From Portulaca oleracea (lineage: Eukaryota; Streptophyta; Magnoliopsida; Caryophyllales; Portulacaceae), in NCBI GenBank assembly GCA_029582165.1, contig CM055882.1, positions 15,385,001 through 15,449,000 of the forward strand: a stretch of 64,000 nt of DNA. Direction: 5' to 3'. The notes under the pieces are model-generated. The model was not told the origin of the DNA. It made no database searches and was given only the letters and a program-made list of their open reading frames with translations. Shown one piece after another: positions 45,380 to 57,883 of this stretch. Made by a program: the position numbers and the translations under genes. The first letter of the stretch is position 1. Each line of letters opens with the position of its first letter.

Positions 45380-46870
45380 ATAGAGCTTGAACTCGAAATT
45401 GAACTCGAGAACCTACTGGATGGGTCCGAATGGTAGCCCGAGAACCCATTGGACGGGTTTGAACGGTGACCCGGGAAGCAGCCGAATCTGCACGACTAGA
45501 AGCTGAACCAAGTCCCAGGAACGACAAATGGCAGGTTCGAACAAGTGAATCAACACAGTCAGGCGGGTCTGAACATTTTACTGGGTCCGAACGAAACACG
45601 ACCCGGGACCCGAACTCAAAGTCAGGTGGGTCTGCACGAAAGAAAAACCCGGGACCCAAACTCAAGGTCAAGCAGGTCTGCATGGTGATTGAAGACCCGA
45701 CACCCGAACTCAAAGTCAAGCAGGTCTGCACGGAAGAAAAACCCGGGACCCGAACTCATTGTCGAGCGGGTCTGCATGAGAGAAATAAGACCCAAGGAAA
45801 CACGAGCTAGCACTGGGCGGGTCTACACAGATTGGAACATATGAACATTATCCCAACCCAAGACTCGGGAGCAGCAAGGCGGGTCCGCGCATGTGGATTA
45901 AGCAAGGTCAGGCGGGTCTGCACAGAGCAAGAAATCAAAAAACCCCGGACCCTGACTCAGTCCGGCGGGTCTGCATAGCGCAAGAAGACCAAAATCCCGA
46001 GACCCTAACCCAGTCCGGCGTGTCTGCACAAAGCAAAAAAAAATAAAATCTCGAGACCCGAACTCAATCAGGCGGGTCTGCATAGTGCAAGAAACCAAAA
46101 ACCCGAGACCCGAACTCGCTCCGGCGAGTCTGCACAGTACAAGCAAGAGCCGAAAAATTGAAAACCCACGACTCGAACTCGATCAAGAGAATGTGCACAA
46201 AATCAAAAACCCGAGACCCAAAATGGGTCAGGCGGATCTGCACAACTGGAAAACCCGAGACCCGGACTAGGTCAGGCAGGTCTGCACGGTTGGAAAACCC
46301 GAGAACCAAACTCACGGTCAGGCGGGTACGCACAGTGCGAAAACAAAAAACGAGATCGAAACTCGATCAGGTGGGTCCACACGGTGCCAGAAATCAAAAT
46401 CCCGAGACTCAAACTCATATGCGCTGGTCTGCTTGTTGGTGAAATCACGAAACCCAGACTCGAAACCCGAGCTTAGTACCAAGTTGATCCGCACGGGTGC
46501 TTCTGCTTCTCGGGTACTGTTGCCTTCGTGCTGGCCCGCACGCCGAGAATTTGTAGAGAGAGAAAATGGTTATGCTGGTCGGCACAGAGGTTATGGTCAG
46601 AGAGCAAGGAACCTGTAGAGAGAGAAAATGGTTATGCTGGCCCATACGCCGAGAATTTGTAGAGAGAGAAAATAGTTATGCTGGTCTGCACAGAGGTTAT
46701 GGTCAGAAAGCAAGGAATCTGTAGAGAGAGAAAATGGTTATGCTAGTCTGCACGAAACAAGCACCCAGACCAGAAATAGCTTTCAGGAAGGTCTGCACGG
46801 GAAAAGATCTGAACAACGGCGCGGAGAAACCGAGACCCGAATCACGTGCAGGCGGGTCTGCACACTGAGC
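45380..46870 (+). repeat. GGCGGGTCTGCAC tandem repeat array
   Basis: More than fifteen diverged units of about 45-65 bp contain GACCCGAACTCA, then CAGGCGGGTCTGCACA. A sub-array at 46551-46755 repeats GTAGAGAGAGAAAATGGTTA plus TGCTGGTCTGCACAGAGG with a higher-order period near 107 bp. Overlapping frames stay open on both strands because of repeat composition; none is a supported gene. GCGGGTCTGCACGG also occurs in the element's LTR (39713-39726). Confidence 0.85.
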
Positions 46871-47381
46871 CCATACTGCTATGACTCAACCAAGAATTGA
46901 GGCGGAACCGAAAAAGACCTGAAATAGCATCCTCTTGTTACTCCCAATACCTTCCAAAAAGAAATCGGTCAATTTGACCGATTAAAGTAGCATTTGACTA
47001 TTAACTTAGCTGATTAATTAATCAGTTGACCAATATTTTCAATTGGGAAGGCTTGTAGTGCACACTCAGATTTTATATTATAATATTTTCAAGAGAAGTA
47101 CAAAATAATTTTGTATACTCAGAAAATAAATTAATTAAATCAAGAGAAGTGCGACGCAGTGGGAGGCGTTAAATTAAAAATTTTCAAAAGAAATATGAAG
47201 ATTAAATATCCATATACTTAGAAAATTTGTTAATTTTCAAAGAAGAAGCGACAAAATTAAGACATATTTTATTTTCAAGAGAATTATGAATGCTCATACA
47301 CTCAGAAAATAATATGAAGTCAGATACGAATTTTGATCACCACCCCCAGTTTGCACACCGGGGGCTAACGTTGTTTTTTTT

Positions 47382-47940
47382 ATTCAGCCGGACGTCGGGC
47401 GTTAACAATGCGATGTCAATTCAGCCTGTCATTGGGCGTTAACAGTACAATGTCAATTCAGTCGGACGTCGGGCGTTAACAGTACGATGTCAATTTAGCC
47501 TGTCATTGGGCGTTAACAATACAATGTCAATTCAGCCGGACATTGGGCGTCAACAGTACGATGTCAATTCAGCTAGACGTCGGGCGTTAACAGTACAATG
47601 TCAGTTCAGCCGGTCGTTGGGCGTTTAAATTACGATGACAAAAGTTTGAAATACAGTTAGGCGCAGGACAGTTTCTTCCAAGCGTCGACAATCAACAAAG
47701 ACATAGGATATTGTTTCCGAATGTCAATTCAGCCGGACGTCGGGCGTTAACAGTACGATGTCACTTCAGCCGGTCGTCGGGCGTTTAAAATACGATGATA
47801 GAAGTTTGAAGTACAATTAGGCGTAGGACATTTGCTTCCAAGCGTCGACAATCAACAAAGACATAGGATATTGTTTCCAAAGGTCAATTCAGCCGGACGT
47901 CGGGCGTTAACAATACGATGTCAGTTCAGCCGATCGTCGG
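47382..47940 (+). repeat. 37-bp array with 160-bp higher-order units
   Basis: Basic units read TTCAGCCGGACGTCGGGCGT followed by TAACAGTACGATGTCAA. From 47561 they are organised in 160-bp composites (47561, 47721, 47881) that add AAGTTTGAA..TTAGGCG, CAAGCGTCGACAATCAACAA and GACATAGGATATTG. The third composite is cut by the solo LTR at 47941 and resumes at 51745-51868. Confidence 0.9.
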
Positions 47941-50900
47941 TGTAACGCCCCAACCTTAATCACAAGATTAAGACTATACTTAGAATCCCAAACCTGTGAT
48001 TAGCGCAGCGGAACACCTTAGGTCGAGGCATTACCGCCGTCTCCCAAAAGAGACAAGGCAACAACACCAAAGAAACTTCCAAAACCACAGAATAACCTAC
48101 TAACTTAAAAACCTTCACATATAAAACTTATACAACCCTTGGATAAAGCATATAAACTTAAACATAGCTTAAAACTAAAACGACTTCTTCCATAAACATG
48201 GTTACTTCAAAACATGCGACTCCCAAGCCGACCCAAATACTTCAACCATGACTACCTTGCTTGCAACACGCGATTACCACGCGCCTTTGCCTTTACCTTG
48301 GGTGCTCGGACCCCCTAAAACAAAACATTAAAACATTGCGAAAAGTGAGTGGGGAAACACTCAGTACGTAAACCTCCAACACGTCAAACCGTTCGAAGAC
48401 GGTTATAGTGCCGGCATTTAAATTCATTTTGAAAACGGGGAAGGGGTAATAAAACATTAACTTGAAAAGACATGAACATAGACTTATACATGAGTAAGAG
48501 TAACTTGAGTTCATAAAGAAAGAACCTGTCACATGAACTTAGAAGTAAATACATAAACTTAAGAGTTTTGTTGGGTCCCTTTTAGATCGATGCAAAGCAT
48601 CTCGCGCGCGCACGCCCAAACCGATCTGGAGTTTGGATGGGTGACTGCTATGCAGTCAGACACTGGCCAGGTCTAGGACACTCTGATCAGGAGCATCTAA
48701 AACATAAAAGGCTAGCACTTCTCGTAATTAGCTAGAACATAGAACATAGAATCCATAAAATGGGACCAGTTAAAACCATGAATAATCATGAAAGCATAAA
48801 TTAGCATAAATTGTAATCATAAAGCATAACCCATAAACATCTATCATAAACCGTAAACCTTTAACATAAATCGTAAACCTTTAACATAAACCGTAAACCT
48901 TTAACATAAACCATAAATATAAACATAAATCGTAAACCTTTAACATAAACCGTAAACCTTTAGCATAAACCATAAATATAAACATAAATCGTAAACCTTT
49001 AACATAAACCGTAAACCTTTAGCATAAACCATACCCATAAAACATAAATCGTGAACATAAAGCATAAATCGTAAATATAAAGCATAAATCGTAAACATAA
49101 AGGAGCGAAGAGTTGGACAATTCGCGTACCTTGGTTAGACGAAAGCTTTAGCGGCGAGCCTCGAGCTTGAGATGGCGTGGGCGACTTGGAGACTATAAGG
49201 AATTTGTAATAAGAGCGTAGTGAAATCGGTGAGGTTCGTGTAATCATACAAAATAGCATAAAATACTTAAACTTGTCTCATAAAAGGTAAGAAAGGAAAT
49301 AAAATTTCAGATTTTAGCAATTCGCTGTTTCGGCGATAACTTGGGCTAGAAAACTCGGATTTTTGCAAACGAGTACTTTCCGGAATAGGGAAAATCATGA
49401 CCGACAACTTTGTCAACTGGCCCAAATGCTAGAAATGAAAGGAAGGGCTCGAAAAATGGCCCGGACAGAAGCAGTGCATGAATAAATTATAAAACGGCTT
49501 AAAAACTTAGAGTGGAACTCATGGTGAAAATTGAATAACAATAGAGAAGGTTCATGGCTTATGGGGCATTTCAACCATTGGCTGAAAGGAGCATAGAAAT
49601 GGAGCACTTGAAGCTTCAATAAAAGAAACCATTCGATTAGTGAAAACATGAAGAACGTCGTAACGACGGAATTAAGGACAATATCATGTTTATGGATTTT
49701 TTTTAGAAACGATTTTCGAATCGATGAACGGTAAATTAGATATGAAGAAAGGACGAGCTTATGGTTACTTAGACATAGAGGGACTCAAGTATAACCCTTA
49801 TTCATCAACAATACTTACTTGGATCTTAAAACTTCACCGAATTGGCCCATGAATTGCTAAATTACCTATGATCCTTTAGGAGATAATCCTCAACATCAAC
49901 CCAACTTAAATTAGCTTAGAAAACTCATCCCAACTATCTTGACAACACCACAAAGGTTACAAATTCATAAGAACTCCATAAAAGACCCAATTTACAAATT
50001 TTAGGCTAAAAAGGCAATAAAAGTTCTGGGCAGAAACTTGTTCCGGACAGCCCTGCTTCCCGGGCTCGTAACTCATACTCCCGACATCGGATGACTACGA
50101 ATCATACCTTTCCGGAAAGCTTGCAATGTGGCCTAAAACTTTCATGTTCACCATAAAAACTAAAGAGGTCTCCAAAGGGACGAAAAACAGCCCTCAAAAC
50201 ACTGACTCAGAATTCGTATATAAAATTGTACCTTCACGATTTTGGTCGTAACTCGGGCTATACATGTCGGAAATTCGAAATTCCAAAGCCTATGGTTTGC
50301 TAGCACTTTAAGCTATCAAATGGAGTAAAAATTTGGGCAAAAATCTCACTTTTATAATTCTGTAAATTTCCAGAATCGAAACAGTAGCTAAAATCACCTA
50401 AAAACTCATCTTTGAATTGGATTTTCCCACTCTTAATCATATTAAAACATAACCACACTTCATCTAACTTTAATCCACTATATTTCCAGAATATAAACCA
50501 TGAAAAACTCTTCATCAAAGGTCTTAAAAATCACATGCATCTATGGATTAAACATAAAATTCACATAATAAACATGTTCTTGAACTCTTGCACAACAATC
50601 TCTCTAATTCACCCAAATTAAGCATGATAACTCTTAATTTATAATCTCACAACATAAACTCAGCCCTTAAACACTTAGAAACTCATAAGAAATCCACATG
50701 CATCACCATTAATTCATCATCCACCATGAATTCAACCATAAAACCTCACAAACACTTAGAAATATACATGCATACACTTAAAACTTAAACCCTAACTTAA
50801 CCACAACTTAAATTCATGCTTAAAACTCATAAAAGAGATGAAAAACAACAATAATAACTCAAATTGAAATAGAATTTCAGATTAGAACTTGATAAAATCG

Positions 50901-51744
50901 AATTAGGGTTTAGGGAGATTACCACTTGGGGGAGAATTTGAGGAAGAAAACTAAAGAGGAGTGAGGAAGGAGGTGTCGGCCACCACCTGGGGGCGTCGGA
51001 CCAGCCACTGGTCGCCGGAAAAATTGGCCGGAACAACCTGGGGGACGGCTGGGCAGATGGCGTGGGAGAGGAGTGAGGAGAGGAAAGGGAGTGAGAGTGA
51101 ATATAATCGATTTGGTAAACAATGAACTAATGGTCTCATTCCCCTCTATAAATAAACCCTCACTTAATTAAATTACCACCCAATTAAAACATAACTATTA
51201 GTAAGAAAAATTAGCTAGGTAAGAATAATTGGTAATCAACCCAAATAATTTAACAACATAAAACTTGATAATATAACTTAGTATATAACTCAATAAAATT
51301 TCCTTGGGAATAAAATTGAGTAGAATACCAAAAATTAAAATCATATAAACTAACTTGATAAAACATACTAATTAAATAATTTGGGGCCATAAAATGTACT
51401 TAGGAGGATCGGGTAGCATAAATCGTAAAAGAACGGAATTAAAATTAATATAACCTTCCTCGGTTTTAGACGTAACAATTTTAGAACGTAAAATAAATCA
51501 AATAACTTATTGTAAAATACTCATAACCTCAACATAATATTCATAAGATAATAATACATAAAATTAACCCACGAACCATCGTCTTGCTCGAGACCTGTCA
51601 CGCATAAACATACATATAAAGAAAAACGTAATAACCAGTATAACAGTAAACGTGTCATAAATAAGGAAATTTTTAATTAGCGTAATTCGGCTAATCATCG
51701 AACTTAGTGTCTTAATTAAAACGGGTTTAGGGTGGGTCGTTACA
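47941..51744 (-). mobile_element. Solo LTR, Tekay-like family (3804 bp)
   Basis: Starts TGTAACGCCCCAACC and ends GGGTGGGTCGTTACA, with the exact 5-bp flank GTCGG (47936-47940, 51745-51749). It resembles the chromovirus LTRs closely in blocks: GATTAGCGCAGCGGAA, GGCATTACCGCCGTC, CACTGGCCAGGTC, CACTCTGATCAGGAG, ATGACTACGAATCATACCTT. It has its own tandem expansion (48836-49100) and a GC-rich patch (50970-51060). A solo LTR results from recombination between the two LTRs of a full element. All short frames inside are incidental. Confidence 0.92.
48836..49100. repeat. Tandem repeat AACATAAATCGTAAACCTTT
   Basis: About fourteen copies of a 19-20 bp unit (AACATAAAYCGTAAACCTTT with variants) within the solo LTR. 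Absent from the chromovirus LTRs, and one cause of the greater length of this copy. Confidence 0.88.
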
Positions 51745-52006
51745 GTCGGGCATTTAAAATACGATGACAGAAGTTTGAAGTACAGTTAGGCGCAGGACAA
51801 TTGCTTTCAAGCGTCGACAATCAACAAAGACATAGGATATTGTTTCCAAATGTCAATCAGCCACAATTCATACATCCGGCACAGGACTTTCGCTTCCAAG
51901 TGTCACCTAGCCTCAAGACATCACTACTGCAGCATCTCACCCTTTTTTGGTGTCTTTGAATACTTTGATCTTCGTCTTACCAGACTCGATCAAAGTGGGG
52001 GCTAAC

Positions 52007-53563
52007 TGTAGACACCCAAAAAGTGTCATTGTAATATTGTAATTTTATTTTCTAGTATTTATTTTTATTTTATTTTTAGCATAGGCAAAATGCCAATTAT
52101 GTTTGAAACGCAAAAATGAGAGAAGAAAACCCCACAAAACCCCACAAAATAGCCCACAAAAAACAACCCAGCAAAAGAAATCAGCCCAAAAGAAATAGGC
52201 CCAAAAATGCACTTGCGCGCCGCCTACCGAGCAAGGTGCAGGCGCGAGTGAACTGCTGCAGTCGCGACCGAATTTTCCTATCTCGGGTCGCGTGCTGACA
52301 GCAGCTAGGCCTTGGGAAGCACGCCGTGCTGGTCTGCATGTGGCCCATTTACCCGGTCCGGGGCACTGTACGGGTCTGCCCGCAGCCTGTTTACCCTGAT
52401 CCTCGTCCTCAGGTCGCGTGCTGCGCAAGCTAGCCTCGGGAATCGCGCCAGGCAAACCTGCCCATTAGCTAATTTTAGTCATTTGCTTTTATTAGAGCAT
52501 CTGCTATTTTTAGCTATCCTAAACCTAATTCCCTCACTCACCAACCCTATAAATACCCACACCTTTCATTCCATTTTTCACACCGAAACCACCTGGGAGT
52601 ATTGACACTAGGTGGATTTCTCTTCTTCTCTCCCTCTCTCATTTGCATACATGCATTCTGACATTTTAATTTTCGCATTTTCATTTTCGTTATTATTTTC
52701 TTGTAATCACCCTTAATATCGTAATGCTGACATTAATTTTGGTTATGATTAATCTAAATCTGACTACTTGAAAGAATAACTTTAATTTGTTCTTTATCGC
52801 TTTTATTTATTTATTTATCGCTTTCATTAATTTATCGCATTCTTTTTATTATCGCATTTAATTTCCGCATGCATTTAAATAATATCAATTAATCTAATTA
52901 ATTCTCCTCTTCTACTCTTTTCTGTAACAAAGTAACCTAGTAGAGTCCGTTTTTTGAACGGGCGGATTCGAAAGTTTTTACTTTTGAATTCGTAACCTTA
53001 CCCACGGATCCGAATCTCATGGTTCGTGGTTATGCGGAGTTAAAAATACGAGTTTATTAATTCTCTTAAAAATTAATTGGCGACTCCTAAAAAATAAATT
53101 TGATTAAATTTGATTCATTTGGAATGTGGTTTTTATTCGAATTTTAAAATTTATTTATTTCCCGAAATAGTTCAAATACCGAAAATTGAAAATCGATGGC
53201 CTCAGTCCAATATCCAGCACCCCGTGCGGGTCTGCCGGCTATTGGCCCGAGCCCAAAGACCTGAGCGTTCGGGAAGGCCCGGGTCACGATCGAGCGCCAG
53301 TGATCAAAGATGACGCATGGGTCAATGACCTGGGTATTTCCCCGGCTGCCTCGGTTTTCGTGCCAGTTATTTCTGATTCTTCTGGTTTTCTTATTTATTT
53401 CGGGTAGATTATAAATTTTAATGTTCATAATAAAATTCAGACATTTCATGTGAAAATTTTTAATATGTAAAAATTCAATTAAATTTCTTAAAGATTAGAC
53501 ACCTCTTTCGACTCGCCATACATCGCGTAGGGCACGATTGGAAGTTTTTTCCCGGGTCCTTCA
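52007..53563 (+). repeat. 3' LTR of LARD-like element (1557 bp)
   Basis: Starts TGTAGACACCCAAAAAGTG, ends GGTCCTTCA (the 5' LTR ends TCCTACA). TATA box at 52548-52555. Nearly identical to the 5' LTR except for a GC-rich patch (52213-52275 and 52350-52440) and the absent MITE. Confidence 0.92.
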
Positions 53564-53640
53564 TAAGGGTAAGTCAAAATTAGTTTTGAAAAGTTGGGAT
53601 ACCGAAAAATAGTTTCCCCAAATATTGGGGTACCTCCAAA

Positions 53641-54230
53641 TAATTTTTGCTGAATTAGCTTCCAGTTTCGTCATTGTATCATCTTGGAAAATCTATTTAG
53701 TCTCAAGGATTCCTTCCTTGTATTTTTCTTTTTGCTCCACAATGAAACTTTGTTGGTGTTTGGAGCTTTTAGCTTCATCTTATTCCTCGTTAGTAAATCC
53801 CACTTTCTTTGAGCTTTTGAGTGGCTTGGGGCATCCCATCCATCACTCATTGATGTTTCTCTCATCTCTTTTCAAGCTTCTTGTCCTGCTCTTTAGTAGA
53901 GCAAATGACCAATCCTTACATAATGTTGAATAGTTTGTCCAGATGTTTGGAAGTCATAGATTCAAAGTTTTGAGGAAGGTTCAATGTCGTGTCGCAAAAA
54001 ATGGTGCTCCTTAGGCTTTGGCGAACTTTGGACTGAACTGGTGGTGGGATATAGATCTTGTTCCAAATGAGTCTCCCAATGTGATCTTTGATGTGAGCCC
54101 GGTTAGCATCACCTACCCCTATATGGAAATTAACTATTTAGGATTTGACTTCGACACTGATCTACACGATGTGTGCATGGCGTATGAGACTTATATGGGC
54201 TCCCTATTTTGACAAGACACCTATATACTG
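53641..54230 (-). pseudogene. Upstream part of the gypsy relic, beyond the split MITE
   Basis: Probable 5' continuation of the minus-strand relic gag: the minus strand from about 53956 reads MTSKHLDKLFNIM and, lower, LVICSTKEQDKKLEK and GMPQATQKLKES with many stops. Assignment rests on position and composition, not on a firm domain match. The end toward 54230 is not resolved. Confidence 0.35.
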
Positions 54231-54674
54231 ACCCAGATCCAACTCACACACTTTATGCTTGCATGTCTTATTGCTACATGATCCAAGGATAGGATGATAT
54301 ACAAACATAAAGGGGAAAACACTTAATGGGGCTACACAAAATCGAGTCACATTGGGTTATGCAGCTTTTCAGGCTCAAACACGAGTGGCAATCGGATAAA
54401 CATTTAAATATATCCAAATATCACAAAAGCTCATGTAGAGCCAAGGTGGATCTACATATGAATATGGGCCCGAATATATAACTGGCCGGTTAAAGATGGG
54501 CAAGTGCAAGCTGATTAATTTACTAACCGACCGGTTACTCAGACCTAGCCCAAAACGGCTTGGCTTTTTTATTGGGTTGCAATTTGCATGGATTTGCAAG
54601 GGCTTCTCTACACGGACTAAAATAATTTTTGGGGGTAAACGTAAAGTCCAAAAAGAAAATAAATTTTATACAAT
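54231..54674. other. Spacer
   Basis: No gene or element boundary recognised. Confidence 0.4.
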
Positions 54675-54683
54675 AAAATAAAG

Positions 54684-55236
54684 GGTTATTGGATGCTAAT
54701 ATACTGAACTTTTGGGGTGTTGGACAATAATACACTGAACTTTAACCTTGGACAATAATACCCTGAACTTTAGGGGGTGTTGAACAATAATGCACCCAGA
54801 ACGATTTCGCCGGTGGCTGACTCGGTGGCAATCCTACTTAATAGGTGGAAGAGATGAACTGACCCAAAAATATTTAAATTTATAATATATCAGCTAATCC
54901 ACACATAAGCAAAGGGAATGAATTTTGAAAAGAGTAAAAAAAAAAAATCATATTTGCTTAAACGTGTTTTCGCTGAGAGATTGTTGATGTAATTGTGTAA
55001 AATCAGCTTTGCTTGTGTAGATTAGTAGACATGTCATAAATTTAGATATTATTTGGCCAGTTTATCTTCTCGACCAGCCCCGTAAGATCACCACCAAGTC
55101 AACCACCATTAAAATCGTTTCGGGTGCATTATTGTCCAACAACCCTCAAAGTTCAGTGCATTATTGTCCAAGATCAAAGTTCAATACATTATTGTCCAAT
55201 ACTCCAAAAGTTCAGTATATTAGCATTCAATAACCC
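54684..55236. mobile_element. MULE-like MITE 4 (553 bp)
   Basis: Starts GGGTTATTGGATGCTAATAT and ends with the complement of GGGTTATTGAATGCTAATAT. Exact 9-bp flank TAAAATAAA (54675-54683, 55237-55245). Termini are stacks of about 30-bp units (GGACAATAATACACTGAACT). Close relative of the MITE at 39958; the interior is AT-rich and non-coding. Confidence 0.93.
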
Positions 55237-55245
55237 TAAAATAAA

Positions 55246-56110
55246 TATAGATATCCACTTAGCATACACATGAGAGTGCCCTAAACCATGGTTTTAAGTT
55301 CGACAAGGGTTAATTGGTTGACTTCCCAAGGGGTTTACTAACCCAAACCTAGTTCATATAAATTTAGCGAGTTTCACAATCCTCAACTTCATCAATCCTC
55401 AACTTCATCAGATGCACCATAAAGGGGTACCAATTTCAGAAATGGCAACTAATACCCCAATTATTATGAACGTCACAATATATGATACCCATAATAGAGA
55501 AACAATGAAAAATCAAATTATGTGAAAATTTGACAAATTACAAAATATTGAAAAAAAATAGTTTGAATGAAATGTGTATCATAGATATTCATTGTTATGC
55601 ACTTTCTTAAGTTTATAGATGATTATAAAAGTTATAATATTTGTATTTGTTGAAATATATAACTACATAAGATATTAATATAGTAATAATTAATAAAAAG
55701 GTCATCAAAATGTGTCTAAATTGCATTATCTTATATTTACATTATATCATCTGCAGTTAGTTGCATCAACTTGTGCATACCTATATATATTATACCAACA
55801 TGTACCAACTTGCAAAGTGCATTTTCCCTAAGGTCTTAAAAAATATACCCTTAACAGTTACCCCATTCGTCACACAATGGTTGTACATTTAGCTAAAATT
55901 TCAAAAACTAAGAAAATGAGTTAAGTACATATAGTGTTGTATAGAAAATTGTGAAACAATAGTATTAAGTTACTAGCTCGTATAGCTTTCTCTTCTTCTT
56001 TTTTTTTCTGTTTTTGTGTCAAAAATACTAATATAAAAATTAGTTAGTTGAAAAAAATCACATTGGAATTAAACAGTGATAAATACTATATATCAAAAAA
56101 TTTAGTTAAA
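55246..56110. other. AT-rich spacer
   Basis: Nothing gene-like; a direct duplication CCTCAACTTCATCA occurs at 55381-55410. Confidence 0.5.
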
Positions 56111-56115
56111 CTGGT

Positions 56116-56707
56116 TGTTAGGAAAGTGTCCTAAAATTACCAAATCTCTTGATCTCACAATTATTTGTTTTTCTTAATTGTATTAGGGTATTATTTAGGT
56201 TTCCTTATTAAGTTGGGTTTCCTAATTTTATTAGATTGTAAATCTAATTAGAGTGGGAGTCAAGTTAGGTCAATAGGGAGTCTTTCGATTCCTATAAATA
56301 GTGTTCAATATTCTCCACTTTATTTCACGGCAAACAATGATCGAGTTATAGAGAGCTACAGAGGGAGAAAATATTGAGAGAGAAAAGGGCTTCACCAATA
56401 TTTTCCCAAGTGTATCCCGAGAGAGAAAGATTGAGAGTTGTGAGTGAGAGAGATTGTTATTGTAATCTCCTCTGTTGTTGATCGCATCACACCCTGTGAT
56501 AGTGAAAATGTTGTACTCCTTTCTCATAGTGGATTGTTATCTGACTATCGCCGTCCGTGGGTTTTTCTCCGAGTTCTTCGGTTTCCCACGTAAATTTGGT
56601 GTTTGTCTCATCGTTTATATTTTGGTTCCTGAATTTTATCATAATTCCGTCATCTCAATTTTATTATTTTTGCTTCTGCTGGTACCTTGCTATTATTTTC
56701 CCTAACA
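56116..56707 (+). mobile_element. Copia-like solo LTR (592 bp)
   Basis: Starts TGTTAGGAAAGTGTCC and ends TTTCCCTAACA. A TATA box CCTATAAATAG lies at about 56292-56302 and a purine-rich transcribed leader follows (GAGAGAAAG runs). The flanks CTGGT (56111-56115) and CTAGC (56708-56712) match at three of five bases, the differences both being transitions. The frames at 56475-56739 are incidental. Confidence 0.8.
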
Positions 56708-56736
56708 CTAGCAAATCTTATGAGACCGAGAGAATA

Positions 56737-56897
56737 TAAAACTAGTTATATCCTAATTCCTAACTCATTCCCATTAACAACAAGATAATAGTTGAAGTAG
56801 GGATTTGAGAATCTTGAAGTATAAAATTAGTTGTATCCTAATTCCTAACTCATCCCCATTAACAACAAGATAATAGTTGAGGTAGGGACTTGAGAAT
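56737..56897. repeat. Tandem duplication of an 80-bp segment
   Basis: Two copies of a segment with TATCCTAATTCCTAACTCAT, CCCATTAACAACAAGATAAT and TTGAGAATCTTGAA, a few substitutions apart, at about 56737-56816 and 56817-56897. Confidence 0.88.
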
Positions 56898-57454
56898 CTT
56901 GAATTTTTCTTTTTTACAAATCATGATAAGACTGTGATTTTTATTCTTTAATTTAGTTAATAGATAAACTTTAAGTTTGAGCCTCTAAACTAAGATAAGG
57001 TTTTAAATTCTCAAGGCCAAAAGGCAATGACTTGGAAAAATGAGCTTTTTATTTGGTTTTGAATCTCCATGTCGTCTCATTTTGGGCAATGTTTTTCAAC
57101 TGTCTATCTGATAACTCATGAGAGCGGTTTGCTCGAATTTGGCCATGTCTACTTTACTCGTGTTGGCTTGACTAATGTCGATCATTAATTGGTGGTCTGC
57201 AAAAATTGGCAGAATCAAATCACAAACTAAAAGTGGTGTGAGAAAGCAGTAAAGAGGCTGCGGGATCTTTTGATTATAAAGTGCAAGTGGTAGTTGTGGT
57301 GAACGGGAGTGCATTGAGTTAAAGAATTTTCAGGAAGATGTTCTCATTAGATAAAAGAAACCATTCAAACAATAATTTTTAATCTAATTAAGCCTAACGC
57401 TTTAAGGAAATACTTTTGTAAATTAATTAAGCTATTAGGTTAGGTGAATTGACA
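56898..57454. other. Spacer
   Basis: No supported gene. Confidence 0.5.
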
Positions 57455-57463
57455 TTCAAAAAA

Positions 57464-57874
57464 GGATTATTGAACCCCAATAATACCAACTTTGGGGGTA
57501 TTGGAGACTAATAATACAAACTAATTTTTTTGGACACTAGTAGTATCAACTATGGACCTATTTTCCTCCAACAGTACACGACCGAGTTGATATAGTTTTA
57601 ACTCATCGGAAAGATGACGTGGCTCCATGACATGTGACGTGGAAAGCAGAGGTTGGGTAGAAAATATTGACGTGGACACTAACATGTTTTCCATGTCACA
57701 TATTACCGAGCCACATCATCTTTTCGATGAGTTAAAACCATAACAATTCGACGGTGTACTGTTAGAGGAAATAGGTCAATAGTTCGTATTATTAGTGTCC
57801 AAGAAAATAGTTTGTATTATTAATATCCAATACCCCAAAGTTGGTATTATTGATGTCCAAAAAGACAAAAACCC
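57464..57874. mobile_element. MULE-like MITE 5 (411 bp)
   Basis: Ends GGATTATTGAACCCCAATAA and the complement of GGGTTTTTGTCTTTTTGGAC, with inverted units ATAATACCAACTTTGGGG. The flanks TTCAAAAAA (57455-57463) and TTAAAAAAA (57875-57883) match at 8 of 9. The interior carries a hairpin with GATGACGTGGCTC, a motif shared with the element at 61986. Confidence 0.8.
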
Positions 57875-57883
57875 TTAAAAAAA

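Larger units (their letters stand above)
38493..53563 (+). mobile_element. Non-autonomous gypsy-type LTR element (LARD-like), 15 kb with insertions
   Basis: LTRs at 38493-40430 and 52007-53563, primer site at 40433, polypurine tract CAAAGTGGGGGCTAAC at 51991-52006, and the exact 5-bp flank TAAGG (38488-38492, 53564-53568). The interior holds a gag remnant (about 41480-42441) but no readable protease, reverse transcriptase or integrase. Most of the rest is tandem repeat. It carries a MITE in its 5' LTR and a 3.8-kb solo LTR at 47941-51744. Its own internal length without the insertion is about 7.8 kb. Mobilisation would have needed proteins from another element. Confidence 0.9.

Noticed and set aside
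45336..46645. Several overlapping open frames on both strands (131, 114, 89, 94 codons)
   Set aside because: They follow from the tandem GGCGGGTCTGCAC array, whose units are stop-poor in many frames; no domain or start context.
38493..53563. Endogenous pararetrovirus
   Set aside because: True LTRs, primer site, purine tract and a 5-bp target duplication are present, and no viral coat, movement or polymerase domain is seen.
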